Source: Emiliania huxleyi CCMP1516
Taxonomy: Eukaryota; Haptophyta; Isochrysidales; Noelaerhabdaceae
Assembly (NCBI RefSeq): GCF_000372725.1
Contig: NW_005198965.1
Span: 177,655 to 241,654 of the forward strand
Reading direction: 5' to 3'
DNA length: 64,000 bases
A model generated the notes under the pieces. The model was not told where the DNA came from. It ran no database searches and saw nothing but the letters and a program-made list of their open reading frames with translations. How positions within the stretch are numbered: the first letter of the stretch is position 1; the number at the start of each line of letters is the position of its first letter. Positions 33,577 to 44,450 of this stretch are shown piece by piece. Position numbers and translations under genes: made by a program.

Positions 33577-34287
33577 TCATGCTAGCGCGCACCACTCAAA
33601 GAACTCGGCGGCGTTTCGCGTGAGCCACTCGTCGGCGTGCGCACGTGGACCCATCACAGCCCAATCCCCTTTCCGGACGGAGACACTCAGGTCCCACAGG
33701 CAAAACGGGCGAATGGCAAATGCCCACATCAGGTCCGGCCGTGCAAAGATGACATAATCAAAACGCCAGCCCCGCCGCTGCTCCGCGCTCCTCAAGAGGA
33801 GTGAGCACGCGCGTCGAGCATTGAGCTGGCCTGCCAAGGAGTCCAGTAGGTCTAGCTGTCTCTGAGTTAGTGGCGTGGCGCGCTGCCGCCCAGACTGGCA
33901 TGCGGGAATCGTGAGCGAGCCGGGTAGTGTTTGCGCTTCAGCCACAATTGTGTTTTCATCCGCAGCACCCAGTCGACGCAGTGTCATGCGGATCTGCGCC
34001 ACCGTGGTTGATACAAGACCCCCATGCGACGGTCTACGGTCACCGCGGTCGTCAGACGCCTTGATGGCCGCCAGCACCGTTACAGCTCCTCCAAATGCCT
34101 GCATCAGGTTTGTCTGGATCGATCGCCAAACGAGCGGCTGAACAAACGTGCGCGCAGCGCCTCCGAGGCAGAGGGCCACCTGTGGCTGGCTGAACTCGTG
34201 GCAAACGAGGTCTGAGGCCGTCGACGCCGCGTCGCAGTCGCTACCGCTCGACGTCGAGGACACATACATATCAGGAGTGATGTGCAT
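33577..34287 (-). CDS. Glycosyltransferase-like protein of unassigned family
   Basis: Intronless, 236 residues from the Met at 34287. Opens with VALCLGGAARTFVQPLV, has LTQRQLDLL in the middle, and then FDYVIFARPDLMWAF and HADEWL. This layout (a first strand with GGxxRTF, then a hydrophobic strand ending in ARPDL) is what I know from DUF7796-like and related putative sugar transferases; the assignment is from memory. No membrane anchor is visible, so a further 5' exon is possible. Its start faces that of the next gene at 34346, 58 bp away. Confidence 0.5.
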   Translation of the reverse strand: MHITPDMYVSSTSSGSDCDAASTASDLVCHEFSQPQVALCLGGAARTFVQPLVWRSIQTNLMQAFGGAVTVLAAIKASDDRGDRRPSHGGLVSTTVAQIRMTLRRLGAADENTIVAEAQTLPGSLTIPACQSGRQRATPLTQRQLDLLDSLAGQLNARRACSLLLRSAEQRRGWRFDYVIFARPDLMWAFAIRPFCLWDLSVSVRKGDWAVMGPRAHADEWLTRNAAEFFEWCALA

Positions 34288-34345
34288 GCGACAAGGCCGG
34301 CGAGCGCAAACACGGCGGGAACGTGCGAGTTTGGATGGCAGAGAG

Positions 34346-35515
34346 ATGCTGACCACAGTGTACGACCAAGCTCTGGAACACGCCCTCCACCACCCCACAA
34401 CTGGCTGCCGAGCCCTTCAGAATTCTCCACCCTGCACCTGCGATAGCCGCGACGCGCTGTGGCGCAACTTCACCGCTGGAGGAGGAGCGGCCGCCGCGCC
34501 ATTGCCTCTCGCTCTACGAGCTTCGAAGCCTGATGCACCTCACCTGACAAAAGTCTTTCCTGCGTGGTCGTACAAGGCCGGATACCCGCGTGGCTGCTCC
34601 AGGTACGCACTCGACCTCAGTGGCGGCTACGCCGGTCTGGGGGGGCTTGAGGCCCTGGAGCGTATGCTGGTGGCGGGCAGCGACAACGTTGCCGTGTTTG
34701 CCCACATGCTTGTGAGCAGCGACAACGCCACCTCGGTCGGAAGATATCTCCGTGGAGTCTTTGGCCGTGCGCTCTGTGCTGCGAGCGTGGAGACTTACAG
34801 CCCCGAACTCCACGCCCACGTCCAGAGAGCCGGTGGGAATGCACTGCAGTGGCTCGATGTCAACTGCGCCGGCAAGAGTTCCGGGGGCAAGAGGCAGCTC
34901 GCGCGCACAATCTCGATGTGGCGCAACGTGTTTGTGGCCAGCCAGCTGCGGCTGCAACACGAGATGGCCGCCGGTTGCGAGCATGCCGTGGTGGTACGAG
35001 CGCGACCCGACCTGATCCTCGCCGAGCGCCTCGACTGGCGGCAATTCGCGCTAGAGAGCGGCCACGTCGTGCACTTGGGCTGCCACGGTGGAGGGCCCCA
35101 GGATCACAGTGGGTCTTCCTGGCGGGTATGTGAGGAGCGGGCGACGCGCTGGCCCGCTGGCGCCTGCTGGGCGGACGACCAGTACGCGGTCGGCCCGGCT
35201 GGCGCGATGGGCGTGTACGAGCGCCTCTTTGCAGACCTGGAGCGGTTCGCCTGGTGGTTTCCGCTGGGAGTGCGCACGTCGGGGAGGAACCCGTGCGGCA
35301 ACTTCCCAGAGCGGCTGCTCCTCGCACACCTCGACTGGCGCGCAAAGGCTGCGGCCGACGGCGCCAGCCCGCCCTTTGGGTGGGACGTGCGGTCGCCCGC
35401 GGCCAGCGGCGAGAAGTGGGGGGGCCGCCTCGGCGGCGCGAGCTTCCCCCGCTTCATCGGCCTGGACCGCTCTCACCGGACAAAATGTGCTGGTCGAGGG
35501 AGAGGCTGCTTTTGA
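34346..35515 (+). CDS. Glycosyltransferase-like protein, divergent partner
   Basis: Open frame of 389 residues from the Met at 34346. Similar in plan to its neighbour: NVAVFAHMLVSSDN near residue 115, then HAVVVRARPDLILAERL, then SWRVCEERAT, CWADDQYAVGPAGAM and NPCGNFPERLLLAHL. The ARPDL and DDQ segments suggest a nucleotide-sugar-dependent transferase; the donor and acceptor are unknown. Cys pairs suggest a luminal or secreted site, yet no signal peptide is seen. The frame is open for 66 codons upstream, so the start is uncertain. Confidence 0.5.
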   Translation: MLTTVYDQALEHALHHPTTGCRALQNSPPCTCDSRDALWRNFTAGGGAAAAPLPLALRASKPDAPHLTKVFPAWSYKAGYPRGCSRYALDLSGGYAGLGGLEALERMLVAGSDNVAVFAHMLVSSDNATSVGRYLRGVFGRALCAASVETYSPELHAHVQRAGGNALQWLDVNCAGKSSGGKRQLARTISMWRNVFVASQLRLQHEMAAGCEHAVVVRARPDLILAERLDWRQFALESGHVVHLGCHGGGPQDHSGSSWRVCEERATRWPAGACWADDQYAVGPAGAMGVYERLFADLERFAWWFPLGVRTSGRNPCGNFPERLLLAHLDWRAKAAADGASPPFGWDVRSPAASGEKWGGRLGGASFPRFIGLDRSHRTKCAGRGRGCF

Positions 35516-36456
35516 GATTTTTATTTAACAGAAAAATCGAAGAAAGGTCTCAGATTCATACTTTTGAATGAAACTAAACCTCACCTCAATCGAGAGCGTC
35601 TCAGCTCGGTCTCTGCTCTCGGTCTCGGGGGGCTTCGCCACAGAGCTATGGCGCAAGCCAAAGAGACTCCCGTTCATCTCGCTGTCAAGAAGGGGATTGA
35701 GATCCAAAGCGAGCGTCCTGATTTCGCCTTTGCGAGGTGGATCGAGCTTCAGCGCCGCGTAGCGATCGCCGCTTCCGATATTAGCACTTTGCGGTGCTCG
35801 CACGGTCTCGAGCAGGGGCTCGTCATGAGCCTGCACGGAATGAGGCCGGTGCCACCACTGCCGGCGACTTCGCGCACAAGCTCCATGTCCGATGACGCGC
35901 TCAGCCTGGCGCTCAGCCTCGAGGACCTCACGGACATCGCCGACGCCGCCTCGGAGGATTTCTTCTTGTCTCACCTGGTGTCGTCGATGGAGGCAAACGC
36001 GTGAGCTCGCAGCATGGTCGTTTTGATTGGGTCCAGTTTTCATCCCTAGACGGATGGGCCGTGGCGCTGGCAGATGCATGTGTGCGGGGCCCCGCGAGCG
36101 CGAGCCCTCACAGCTCGGGGCGGGCCTGCACTCCCTGCACCTGCACGTCAGCTGCCCGTCCTCCGCCGATAATATAGAAGAGGGGTTGAACGTGTCTCGA
36201 CAAGCGTACCGACGCGGTTTCTCTTCCTCATTTAGAATATATAGTCGAAGCTTCCGCCGGACACGTGCCAGACAGAGGCACAGGCAGCGGCCAGCGCGCA
36301 GCGGCAGCGCCATCTCCGTGCGCCGAGATCTTTGACCCCGAAAGCGCGCGCAGCGCGCAAAGCCCTGCACAGCGCGCGTGTGCGCTGGGCCCCCGCGGCA
36401 CCGTGCGGTGGAGGGCTTTGCCGGCGAGGGCGCGCGAGGCCCGTGGCGGCCCCGCC
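35516..36456. other. Intergenic; one small ORF
   Basis: An open frame 35564-36004 (+, 146 codons; an internal Met at 35648 begins MAQAKETPVHLAVKKG) ends with an acidic helical tail (DALSLALSLEDLTDIADAA). It has no family that I recognise and may be a small gene. Confidence 0.3.
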
Positions 36457-38905
36457 CTAGTAGCCATGCCTGAAGTTGAAGCCGCCGGGCATCCCCCCCA
36501 TGCCGCCGCCGCCAAAACCGCCGCCGCCGCCGGGGAAGCCGCCCATCTGCGCAAAGATATCCATCGGGTCCACGTGCTGGTGGCCGCCGCCGCCGCCGCC
36601 GCCACCGCCGTTGATCTCCTCGACGTCCATGCCGGCGTCGTACTTTTGCTTCTTCTGCGGGTCGGAGAGGATGTCGAACGCCTGGCCAACCTCCTTGAAA
36701 CGCTTCTCCGCCTCCTCGCGCTCCTCGTCTGTGCCCGCCGAGTGCCGGTCGGGGTGCCACTGCATCGCGCTCTTCCGGTACCCCTTCTTGATCTCGCTCT
36801 CGGTCGCGTGCTTGCCGACGCCGATCACCTTGTACAGGTCCTTGCGCAGGCTCTTCTTGAGCTCGAGCTTGGCCTGCCGCAACGACTGCGCGATGCCGCG
36901 GTCGTTGGGCTCGAGCTGCTGCGCCTCCTCATAGTCGGCAATCGCCTCGTTGTACTGCTCCAGCTCGAGTCTGCAGGCGGCGCGCCGCAGCACCGCCTTG
37001 AGGTGCCGCCCGTTGATGCCGAGAGCCTACGGCAGGTGCACAGACACGACTCTCGGCCGAGGGGCTGCGGCAGGGCGGCGGCCGCCCGCCGGCGCCGCGC
37101 CGCGTCGCAGTCAGCGATGGCGCCCGCGTAGTCGCCCTTTTTGAACTTTGCGGTCGCGCGGTTGGTGTAGAGGGTGAGGTGGAGGTCGAGCAGGTTCGGG
37201 TCGAACTCGATCGCCTGCGAGTAGAGGCCGATCGCCTCGTCGTACCTGCCCGCGCTGAAGGCGCCGTTGCCCCCCGCCTTGAGCGCCTCGAGCTCCTTGA
37301 TCTGCAGCCGCATCTTCCGCGCGGAAGAGTGGTCCGGGTCGAGCCGCAGCGCCTCGGCGCAGTGCTTGAGCGCCTGCGCCGCGCCGCCTCGCGCCCCTCG
37401 TGAAGACCGGGGGAGGGGCGGGGAAGGGGAGGGGGGCGGGGGCGGGGAGGACGGCGCGCCTGCTCCAGCTGCCCCGACGCGTACAGCGCCTTGCCGCGCA
37501 CGGTGAGCAAGTCCGGCTCCTCGCTGTGCGAGCGGAGCCAGCGGGACGACTCGGAGAGGACCTGGACATGTCTCGGCCATGTGAGGGACGTGTCGCGGAC
37601 ATGTCCGGCAGCCAGCGGGACGGCTCGAGAGGACCTGCGCCGAGCCCTGCTGCGGCCGCGACTTGAGCACAGCCTCCATCTGCAGGCAAGCCACGCCGAC
37701 CGCGCACGGGCACTTGTCCGCCAGGGTCGAGAGAGTCATCGCCGCCTCGCGAGCCGCCTGGCGCGGGCAGGGCGAGGGGCGGCGGTGAGGGAGGAGGCGG
37801 GAGGAGAGCGGCGGTGCAGAGCAGCGGCGAGGGGAGAGAGCGCGACAGAGAGGAGAGAGGCGGCAGCAAGGAGAGAGACGGCAGGGGAGGAGAAAGGCGG
37901 CAGGGAGGAGAGAGGCGGCAGGCAGAGAGCCGCTCGAGCGCGCCTGAGCGTCGGTGCGCTCCAGCGCGGCGCGGCCGTTGCGCAGCAGAGACTCGAGCCG
38001 CTCGAGCTCGACGAACTCGGGCGCGAGCGTCGCCGAGGCGCCTTCCACGCCGGCGGCCGTCTCGAGCTGCCTACTCCCCCACACGGCCGACTGTGAGGCG
38101 ACTGCGCCCGCGCGCCCTTGCGCCGCCCGCGAGGCCCCGCACGCCTCCGCGCATCGGAGAAGCGGCCGAGGAGGCAGAGGGCCTTGCTCGCGCGCACGTG
38201 CGCCTTGACGAGGCCGGGCGACAGCTCGAGCGCCGCCTGCGCGTCCGCGAGCGCCTGCTTCCCGTCGTTGAGCTGCAGCAGCGCGGCCGAGCGGTTGAGC
38301 GGGTACGTCGCGTTGGCGGGGTCAATCTCCATGGCGCGAGAGTACTCGGAGGCAGCCTCGCGGTAGCGCTTCTCCTTGAAGTGGCCGTTGCCCGCCGCCT
38401 TGCGCGCCTCGGCGCGCGCCTTGCGCTGCTCCGCCTCCTCCTCCGCGCTCATCCGGACGTCTTGCTGCTGCTGCTCCGCCTCCTCCGCCTCGTCGTCGTC
38501 GTCGTCTGACCCCTCCCCGCTCCCCTCGCTCTCCTCGGCCCTCTGCGCAGCCAGCCGCGCCATCGCCTGGTCCTTGAGCGCGGCCATCTGGCCGTTCCGC
38601 GGCTCGAGGTTCAGGCCCGCCGACGCCGCCTGCGCAGCCTCGGCCGCTCGGTCGAGCGCGAGCAGCGCCGTCGCCTGGCGGTAGTAGCCCTTCACATACG
38701 CGTAGTCGAGCGCGACGGCGGCCTGCGCGTCGGCGAGCGCTTTGCTGTGCTGACCGAGGCTCGAGTACGCCGCGGACCGGTTGCCAAGCACCAGAGCGTC
38801 GTTCGGGAGGCTGGCGTGGGCACGCGTGAAGCACTCGATCGCCTCGGCGAACCGGCGGGCCTTGAAGTGCGCCTTGCCCGCGTCGTTGTCGGGGTTGTTT
38901 GTCAT
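36457..38905 (-). CDS. TPR and J-domain co-chaperone (DNAJC7-like)
   Basis: Six exons: 38905-38145, 38070-37944, 37757-37635, 37561-37460, 37373-37101, 37026-36457 (651 residues). Four of five introns are GC-AG. TPR helices run from the N-terminus (GKAHFKARRFAEAIECFTRA; NRSAAYSSLGQHSKALADA; GNGHFKEKRYREAASEYSRA) through GNGAFSAGRYDEAIGLYSQA to YNEAIADYEEAQQLEP. Then comes a J domain (DLYKVIGVGKHATESEIKK, MQWHPDRH with the HPD triad, QAFDILSDPQKK), and a Gly-rich tail (GGFPGGGGGFGGGG). The order matches DNAJC7/TPR2, which hands clients between Hsp70 and Hsp90. Intron 3 is 73 bp and starts with a near copy of the next exon. Confidence 0.88.
37532..37638 (-). repeat. Direct repeat bounding a 73-bp intron in the co-chaperone gene
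   Basis: On the minus strand, CAGGTCCTCTC-GAGCCGTCC.. at the donor and CAGGTCCTCTCCGAGTCGTCC.. at the acceptor match over about 30 bp with one gap and one substitution. Splicing removes 37634-37562. Confidence 0.75.
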
Positions 38906-39334
38906 GTGGCCTGGAGTGCTTGAGCTCCTGGTTAATGGTTGTGGAGTGCAGGTGTGGCTGAGTGATACCGCGGCAACACAAGGCGTTGTGCGCCGCGTGG
39001 ATCACCCAGGGTTCCTGCGCCTACCCAGATAGGGGGTGCGTTAGGCGTGGCGTAATGTAGATCCCAACGGACTCCACCAAAGTTTGAGGTGCTCGCATGT
39101 ACAAAAGCTCGATCACCAAAGTGGAGTGGCGTTCCCGTCCTGACGTACCCCCATCCGCACAATCACAAGAAGATAAAAGCCGAGTGCGCTTCACTGCTCT
39201 GCGCATTTCCTTCGGAAGATACATTCTTTTCTGCCTAGATAGGTAGGCCCGCCAAGGCCCGCCAAGGTTGCGCCCACCAAGGTTGCGCCCACCTCCCAAC
39301 ACGACGCGCACGGTACTGTGAGTGAGCTCCCAGG
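38906..39334. other. Divergent intergenic region
   Basis: Separates the co-chaperone (-) from the TMEM144-like gene (+). A short duplicated AAGGTTGCGCCCACC lies at about 39262-39295. No gene. Confidence 0.5.
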
Positions 39335-41030
39335 ATGCCGGATGCCGCCATCTCGCCCTCGACCGGCTACGCCTGCATCGCGGTTGCGATCCTGGGCTTC
39401 GGAAGCAACTTTGTGCCCGTCAAAAAGTTTGAGACGGGTGCGCGCCGCCTCATTCCCGGAAGACGCACGCGCAGAGCGCCCACGTGCCGCACGCCTCCGC
39501 AGGCGACGGCATGTTTTATCAGTGGGTCATGTGCACCGGCATCTGGGTCTTTGGCCTCGTGCTGCAGATCGTGCTCTTCTTCCACCCGTTGGGCACCACG
39601 CTGACCGAGGCGGGCGGGAACGCATCGGCGGCAGAGATCGAGCTGGCCGCCAAGCCGGACGCGTACTCGGTCAAGTTCTACCCGGTCGTGCTGCTCGGCG
39701 GCGCCCTCTGGGCGACGGGCAACTGCTGCGCAGTGCCCGTCATCAACTCGATCGGCCTCGGGATGGGCCTGCTGCTGTGGGGCAGCCGCCGCTCGCTCAC
39801 CGCGGCATCCTCGAGCGGCGTCGCCCCTCACCGCTCGCCCCCTTGCCCCGAAGGCTGCACCAACATGCTCACTGGCTGGGCCTCCGGTCGCTTCCTCAAC
39901 CACGCCCTCTTTCCCGGTGCGCCACGACGTCGCTGCCGCGCCGCAGCGCTCTCCCTCGTCGCATCCCCCTCTCGAGCCAGCACTTGAGGGAGACCTCTTG
40001 CGCCCGGCTCCGAGCCCGGCTCTCGCCTGGCCACACAGGCGTGCCCGCCGACGAGCTAAGGACGGAGTGGCTCAACGACGTGCGCGCACCGCACCGCCCG
40101 CTCCCCCCCGGCCACGATGGCCCCACGGACATGCCCTTGCCCCTGCCGCCCTCCGCCCTCGCCGCCGCCCTCTCCGCCGCCCTCGCCGCCGCCCACTGCC
40201 CCTCCGGCCGCCCGCCGTCGGGGCCCACCACCCGCCCCGCCGCCCCACCGCCCCTCCCGCCTCCCGCCCCGCAGGTTGGCGTCGCCTTTGTCCTCGTCGC
40301 GCTCGCGCTCTACACGCGCGTCCGACCCGAGGATGGGCCCCCCGCCCCGCCCGAGCACCTGCCGCGCGGGTCGGCGTACGCGAGCGGCAACGTCCTCCTC
40401 GAGATGCCTCCGCCCGAGGCGATGGCGGCGGGCGAGGGGGCGGCGGCGCAGCAGCCGGCGGCGCCCAAGCCAGCGGCGGGCTCGCGCGGGGCTGCTGCGA
40501 ACCGGCTCTTCGGAGTCGCGCTGGCGATGCTGTCGGGCGTCTTTTACGGCGCCAACTTCACGCCGAACACGGTGCTGATCGCGACGCGGCACGGCTCGCC
40601 CGAGCCGCTCGACTACGTCTTTTCGCACTTTTGCGGCATCTACCTCGCGTCGACCGTCTACTTTGTCTGCTACTGCGTGGCGATGCGCTCCGCGCCGCGT
40701 GTCTACCCGAGGCTCATCCTGCCCGGCCTCCTCTCGGGCGTCATCTGGGCCGTCGCGCAGACCTGCTGGTTCCTCGCAAACAACGCAGCTCCGATGCCGA
40801 CCGCCTCCCCGTCCTCAGCCCCTGCTCCGACCCATCTCTGAACCTCGCTGTAGGCCGTCTCGATGTCGATCGCATTCCCCATCGTCACGTCGGGGCCGGG
40901 CGCCATCGGCGCGCTCTGGGGCATCTTTGTCTTTGGCGAGATTCGCGGCCGGCGCAACTACTCGTGGCTCGGCGTCGCCATCTTGCTCTCTGCAGTCGGT
41001 TGCGTCCTCATCTCGATCTCAAAGGGGTGA
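39335..41030 (+). CDS. TMEM144-family transporter-like membrane protein
   Basis: Six exons: 39335-39437, 39503-39784, 39854-39916, 40039-40079, 40275-40784, 40854-41030 (391 residues). Introns 2 and 5 are GC-AG. It starts with a membrane helix holding YACIAVAILGFGSNFVPVKK, continues with DGMFYQWVMC, GALWATGNCCAVPVI, GMGLLLWGS-CTNMLTGWASGRF and, after a hydrophilic loop, GVFYGANFTPNTVLI, HFCGIYLASTVYF, SGVIWAVAQTCWFLANN and VSMSIAFPIVTSGPG. These are the hallmark segments of TMEM144, a ten-helix member of the drug/metabolite transporter superfamily, thought to move a carbohydrate. Substrate and membrane are unknown. Confidence 0.85.
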
Positions 41031-41533
41031 GGTGGGCGCGTGCCACCAGCTTGGCTTGGCACAATGCAGGGGAGTTTGTGCGAGCATCTGGGGACCCAGC
41101 GAATTTCCCCATTCACTTTAGGACCGCAAGGACATTGGCAAGCGGTTTGTTTGGCTGTCCGGGGCTCTCAGTCTCACGACATTTTTAGTGTGAACTGTGA
41201 TGATCTTTTTTCATGTGTGTGTATTATGAATGTCTACTCCTACCTATGTGCGCCGTGTTTGTCAGAGCCGTTTGTGAGATCTCTCTAATCTTTCTCGAAT
41301 TCGTGCAACGCGACAAGTACCAAAACACGAAGCTCACCGGAGGCACCGCGGGCGCGGGGCGCGGCGGGCGGGGCGCGGGGCGAGCCCCCGGGAAGAGTCG
41401 AGTGGCCTCTGTGTGCCTATCTCTCTCCAGTCTCCACTCTCCGCTCCCCAACGTGTATACGTACAAAACTCGACTGGGAACACTGTACTCTTCGACGTAC
41501 ACACCACATGACGCATTCCTACCTCTCTGAGGG
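41031..41533. other. Convergent intergenic region
   Basis: The 3' ends of two convergent genes meet here. An AT-rich T-run patch near 41190-41230 could hold polyadenylation signals. No gene. Confidence 0.5.
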
Positions 41534-42896
41534 TCAACTGTCCGGGTCGATGCATTCAGGTCGCCAGCTCAAGTAGACGTCCCAAGCACGAAAGGTGCCG
41601 AGCGCAAAGGCGAGATTGACGAGGCAGTGCCACAGCTGGTGGCTCGTAAAGAGAAGGTCCGCCAACGGAGCGGGCTGCAGCGCCCGTTCGGGCAAGCCAG
41701 ATCCCTTGACGAGGAGGCCGAGCACAAAGGTGCCCATCGAGGCGGACCAGTACCAGATGTACGGGGACGGCACGGCCACATGGACAGGTCCGTGGCCGTA
41801 CTGGAGCGAGAGCTCGTAGATGAAGGGCACCCCTGCAGCCGCGCCGGGGGCGAGATCAGCGCGGGCCCTCCCCGGCAGCTTACTCGGGGGGGGGCAGCTG
41901 GGGGGGGGCGGTGCGCGGGGACGGTGCGTGGTCGCGGGGACGGTGCGTGGTGGGCGGGGCGTGTGCCGTTCGAGAAGACGCAGAAGAGGAGGAAGGCCAT
42001 GTTCCGCAGCACGGGCGACGAGTCTCCCGACACGAGCACCGCGACGAGCGAGGTGGAGAGCAGGCCGAGGGTCGAGGCGAAGAAGAGGACCTGCAGCTGC
42101 GTCGAGCAGTAGAAAGCGAAGCGGCCGTAGACGGACGCCGTGGTCAGTATAGCGAGCGAGATGGAGATGTAGTCGCATGACCACCAGGCGATGTAGCCGG
42201 TGGCGGAGGTGCAGTGCAACAAGTGCGCGAGGCCCGAGCAGAGCGGCCGCAGCACGTTCGCGCACACCAAGCCGGCGCCGACGATGTAGCGGTCGTGGAG
42301 CGGCGCGGCCTCGTGGGCGTGCAGCATCTCGGCCGCCCAGCCCGCAAACACCGCCGCGGGCAGTAGTTCGGTCCACACGTTGAGCGTCTCGTTGTGCAGC
42401 CGGAAGAGCGACGCCTATCCGCGTCATCTCTGTCGTGTCCTCTGGTCTCAGAGGTGGGGCGGGGCGTCTCGCTGCGCTGATGGATAGGCGCCCACGCGAG
42501 CCGACGCGTGAAGCGCGTGCGGTAGCCCGTGAGGATGTGCGGGTAGGGAGTGTGCCAGCGCGGCAGCTGGCTCGCATCGACGAGCTCGAAGGTGTCCCGC
42601 TGCGGCGCGCTGTTGTGGAGCAGCAGCAGCGCGGCGGGAGGCGCGGCGGCAGCAGAGGCGGCGGCGTCCATGGACGGGCCGGCGAGAGCAGCGGCGGAGG
42701 AGACGGCGCGCTTGCGGAGCGGGAGGGGGAAGCGGAGGTGGGACGGGAGCTCGTGGAGAGAGCGAGCGAGCGAGCGGCCGAGGAACTCGTGCAGCGAGGA
42801 GGAGCCTGCGTGTACGAACTGCGGCGACTCGACACGGCCAAACATGCGTCGGATCCAGGGCTGGTTGGAATTGAGAGACGGGTGGCTGTTCCGCAT
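41534..42896 (-). CDS. PAQR (progestin/adipoQ receptor) family membrane protein
   Basis: Three exons, 42896-42498, 42414-41967 and 41832-41534; both introns GC-AG, phases agree. PAQR signatures: PHILTGYR just before the first joint, SLFRLHNETLNVWTELLP just after it, SATGYIAWWSCDY in the middle, and the final LLFTSHQLWHCLVN with the two His of the zinc site. Seven hydrophobic helices can be counted. PAQR proteins are integral membrane receptors or ceramidase-like hydrolases. The 5' end is uncertain: Met at 42896 or MDAAASAAAAPP at about 42672. The upstream six-helix ORF ends in the same place in another frame, so the two may be one gene. Confidence 0.8.
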
Positions 42897-44196
42897 CTAG
42901 GAGGGAGGAGCCCGTCTCGGCGAGGGCGTGTTGCACCGCCTCGAGCGAGTGAGCGCCCGAAGTGAGGCCGCGGAGCTGCAGCAGCTCGTGCAGCGAAGAG
43001 AGGACGGCGCGGTGCAGCGCGACGCCGCTGCTCGGCGGGAGGGGCGTCGAGTAGGCGTCCTCGCCGTGGGGGAGGCCTACGGGGAGGTGCCGAGACGCTG
43101 CAGGGAAAGGCTCCTCCTCCTCCTCCCCCTCCTCGGCGCGAGGGCGGCCGTGGACGTGCCGCAGCTGGTCGAGCGACGATGCCGAGTGGGAGCGAGTCGG
43201 AGGGCGGTTGGGGCTGGGGCTCGGCTGCGGCGAGCTTAAGCTCCGCGCCGGAGAAGCGTGCGCTGTCCGCGCAGGAGAGCCGTCCGCTCTCCGCAGCGGC
43301 GTCACCGCGCCCGTCGACTCGGCGGGCGCAGCGGCCCGGTCAGATGCAGCGGCGGCGGCTGCGGCGAGGAGAGGGGACACGAGCGAAGTCGCCGGCGCAG
43401 CCGCGCCAGCGAGCGAGTGGTGCTGGAAGCTACCTCTCGCACTCGCCCTGTCGGCGCTCGCCCTGTCGGCGCGCGTCTGCGCGAGCTGCATCAGGAAGAG
43501 GTCGCGCTGCGCCCGCTCGAGGGATCGCGCCGCGATGACGCAAGTGAGCGTGGAGAAGCAGAGTGCGACGGGAAACCAGCCGGCGCCTGGAGGCGCGTCG
43601 GAGGCCTGGGCGATGGCAAACGCGCCGTAGAGGAGGTTAAGCAGCGCGCCGACGATGAGGGTTGCCTGGCACATCATCCGCAGCAGCGAGGCGCCGAGCC
43701 CAAAGCAGACGATGATGATTAGTAGCGCCGGAGCAGAGAAGACGCCGTCCGCGTTGAGGGCCGAGCGGACGGTGACAAAACCAGTGACGAGCAGCAGCAC
43801 GACCGCCGTGAAGAGCTGTGGGCGGTGGGACACGCACGGCGCAAATGAGAGCGCAAACGAGAGGGAGAGGACGACGACGATAGTAGCCTCCATCCCAAAC
43901 TTGAGCAGCTCGTACGGATCAGACGAGCCGCTCCGGGCTGCAGGAGCCTCGGCGGAGGTTTGATTTCCGGGCGCGGCGTGCTGTAGATTCTCCCACGAGG
44001 TGAAGGCGATGGCGCACGCGAGGTAGAGAAAGTTGGCGATGAGCAAGCCTGCACGAAGCTCTCGCTGGTACACGACGTGGTGCCAGAGTCGAAAGGAGAC
44101 CTCGAGCTCGCAATGCTCAAAGGTGAACCATCGCCGCGGAACGCTGGCGAGCGTTCTCTCGAGGCTGTCACGAAGGGCGTCCGCCTCGGGGAGCAT
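42897..44196 (-). CDS. Six-helix membrane protein, unknown function; 3' end unresolved
   Basis: Starts at an ATG at 44196 (MLPEADALRDSLERTL). About six hydrophobic helices lie in residues 45-230 (LRAGLLIANFLYLACAIAF; ATIVVVLSLSFALSFAP; LFTAVVLLLVTGFVTV; PALLIIIVCFGLGASLL; and two more). Then follows a Ser/Pro/Ala-rich tail with an acidic run. The frame stays open into the PAQR exon, where it is clearly non-coding, so a splice donor or fusion to PAQR must lie before about 42900. A six-helix N-terminal cassette resembles those of membrane adenylate cyclases or signalling proteins, but no catalytic domain is seen. Confidence 0.5.
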
Positions 44197-44450
44197 GCGG
44201 GAGCTCGTCGTTTGCAGCAGAGTGCTCCCGCTAAGAAGTGTAGGAGTTTCCTAGCTACAGCCTGCTCGAGCGCGCGCGCCCGCGCGGCCTCTGCCCTTAG
44301 CCCTAGAAGCACGTGCGGCCCCGCAGGCGCGAGTCGGGCGCGGCACGCACCGCCGCGCGCGAGAGTAGCCTAGTGTCACTGCAGCGCCAGCGCCAGCAGC
44401 GCGTTATTCGGCGCGCGCGAGAATTCTTTTTGCTAGCGTTCCTAGTGTCG
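44197..44450. other. Upstream region of the six-helix gene
   Basis: Non-coding, GC-rich. The 10-mer at 44441-44450 is the left target-site duplication of the foldback element. Confidence 0.4.

Noticed and set aside
41224-41555. Short ORFs between the TMEM144-like and PAQR genes
   Set aside because: No motifs and position in the 3' regions of two convergent genes.
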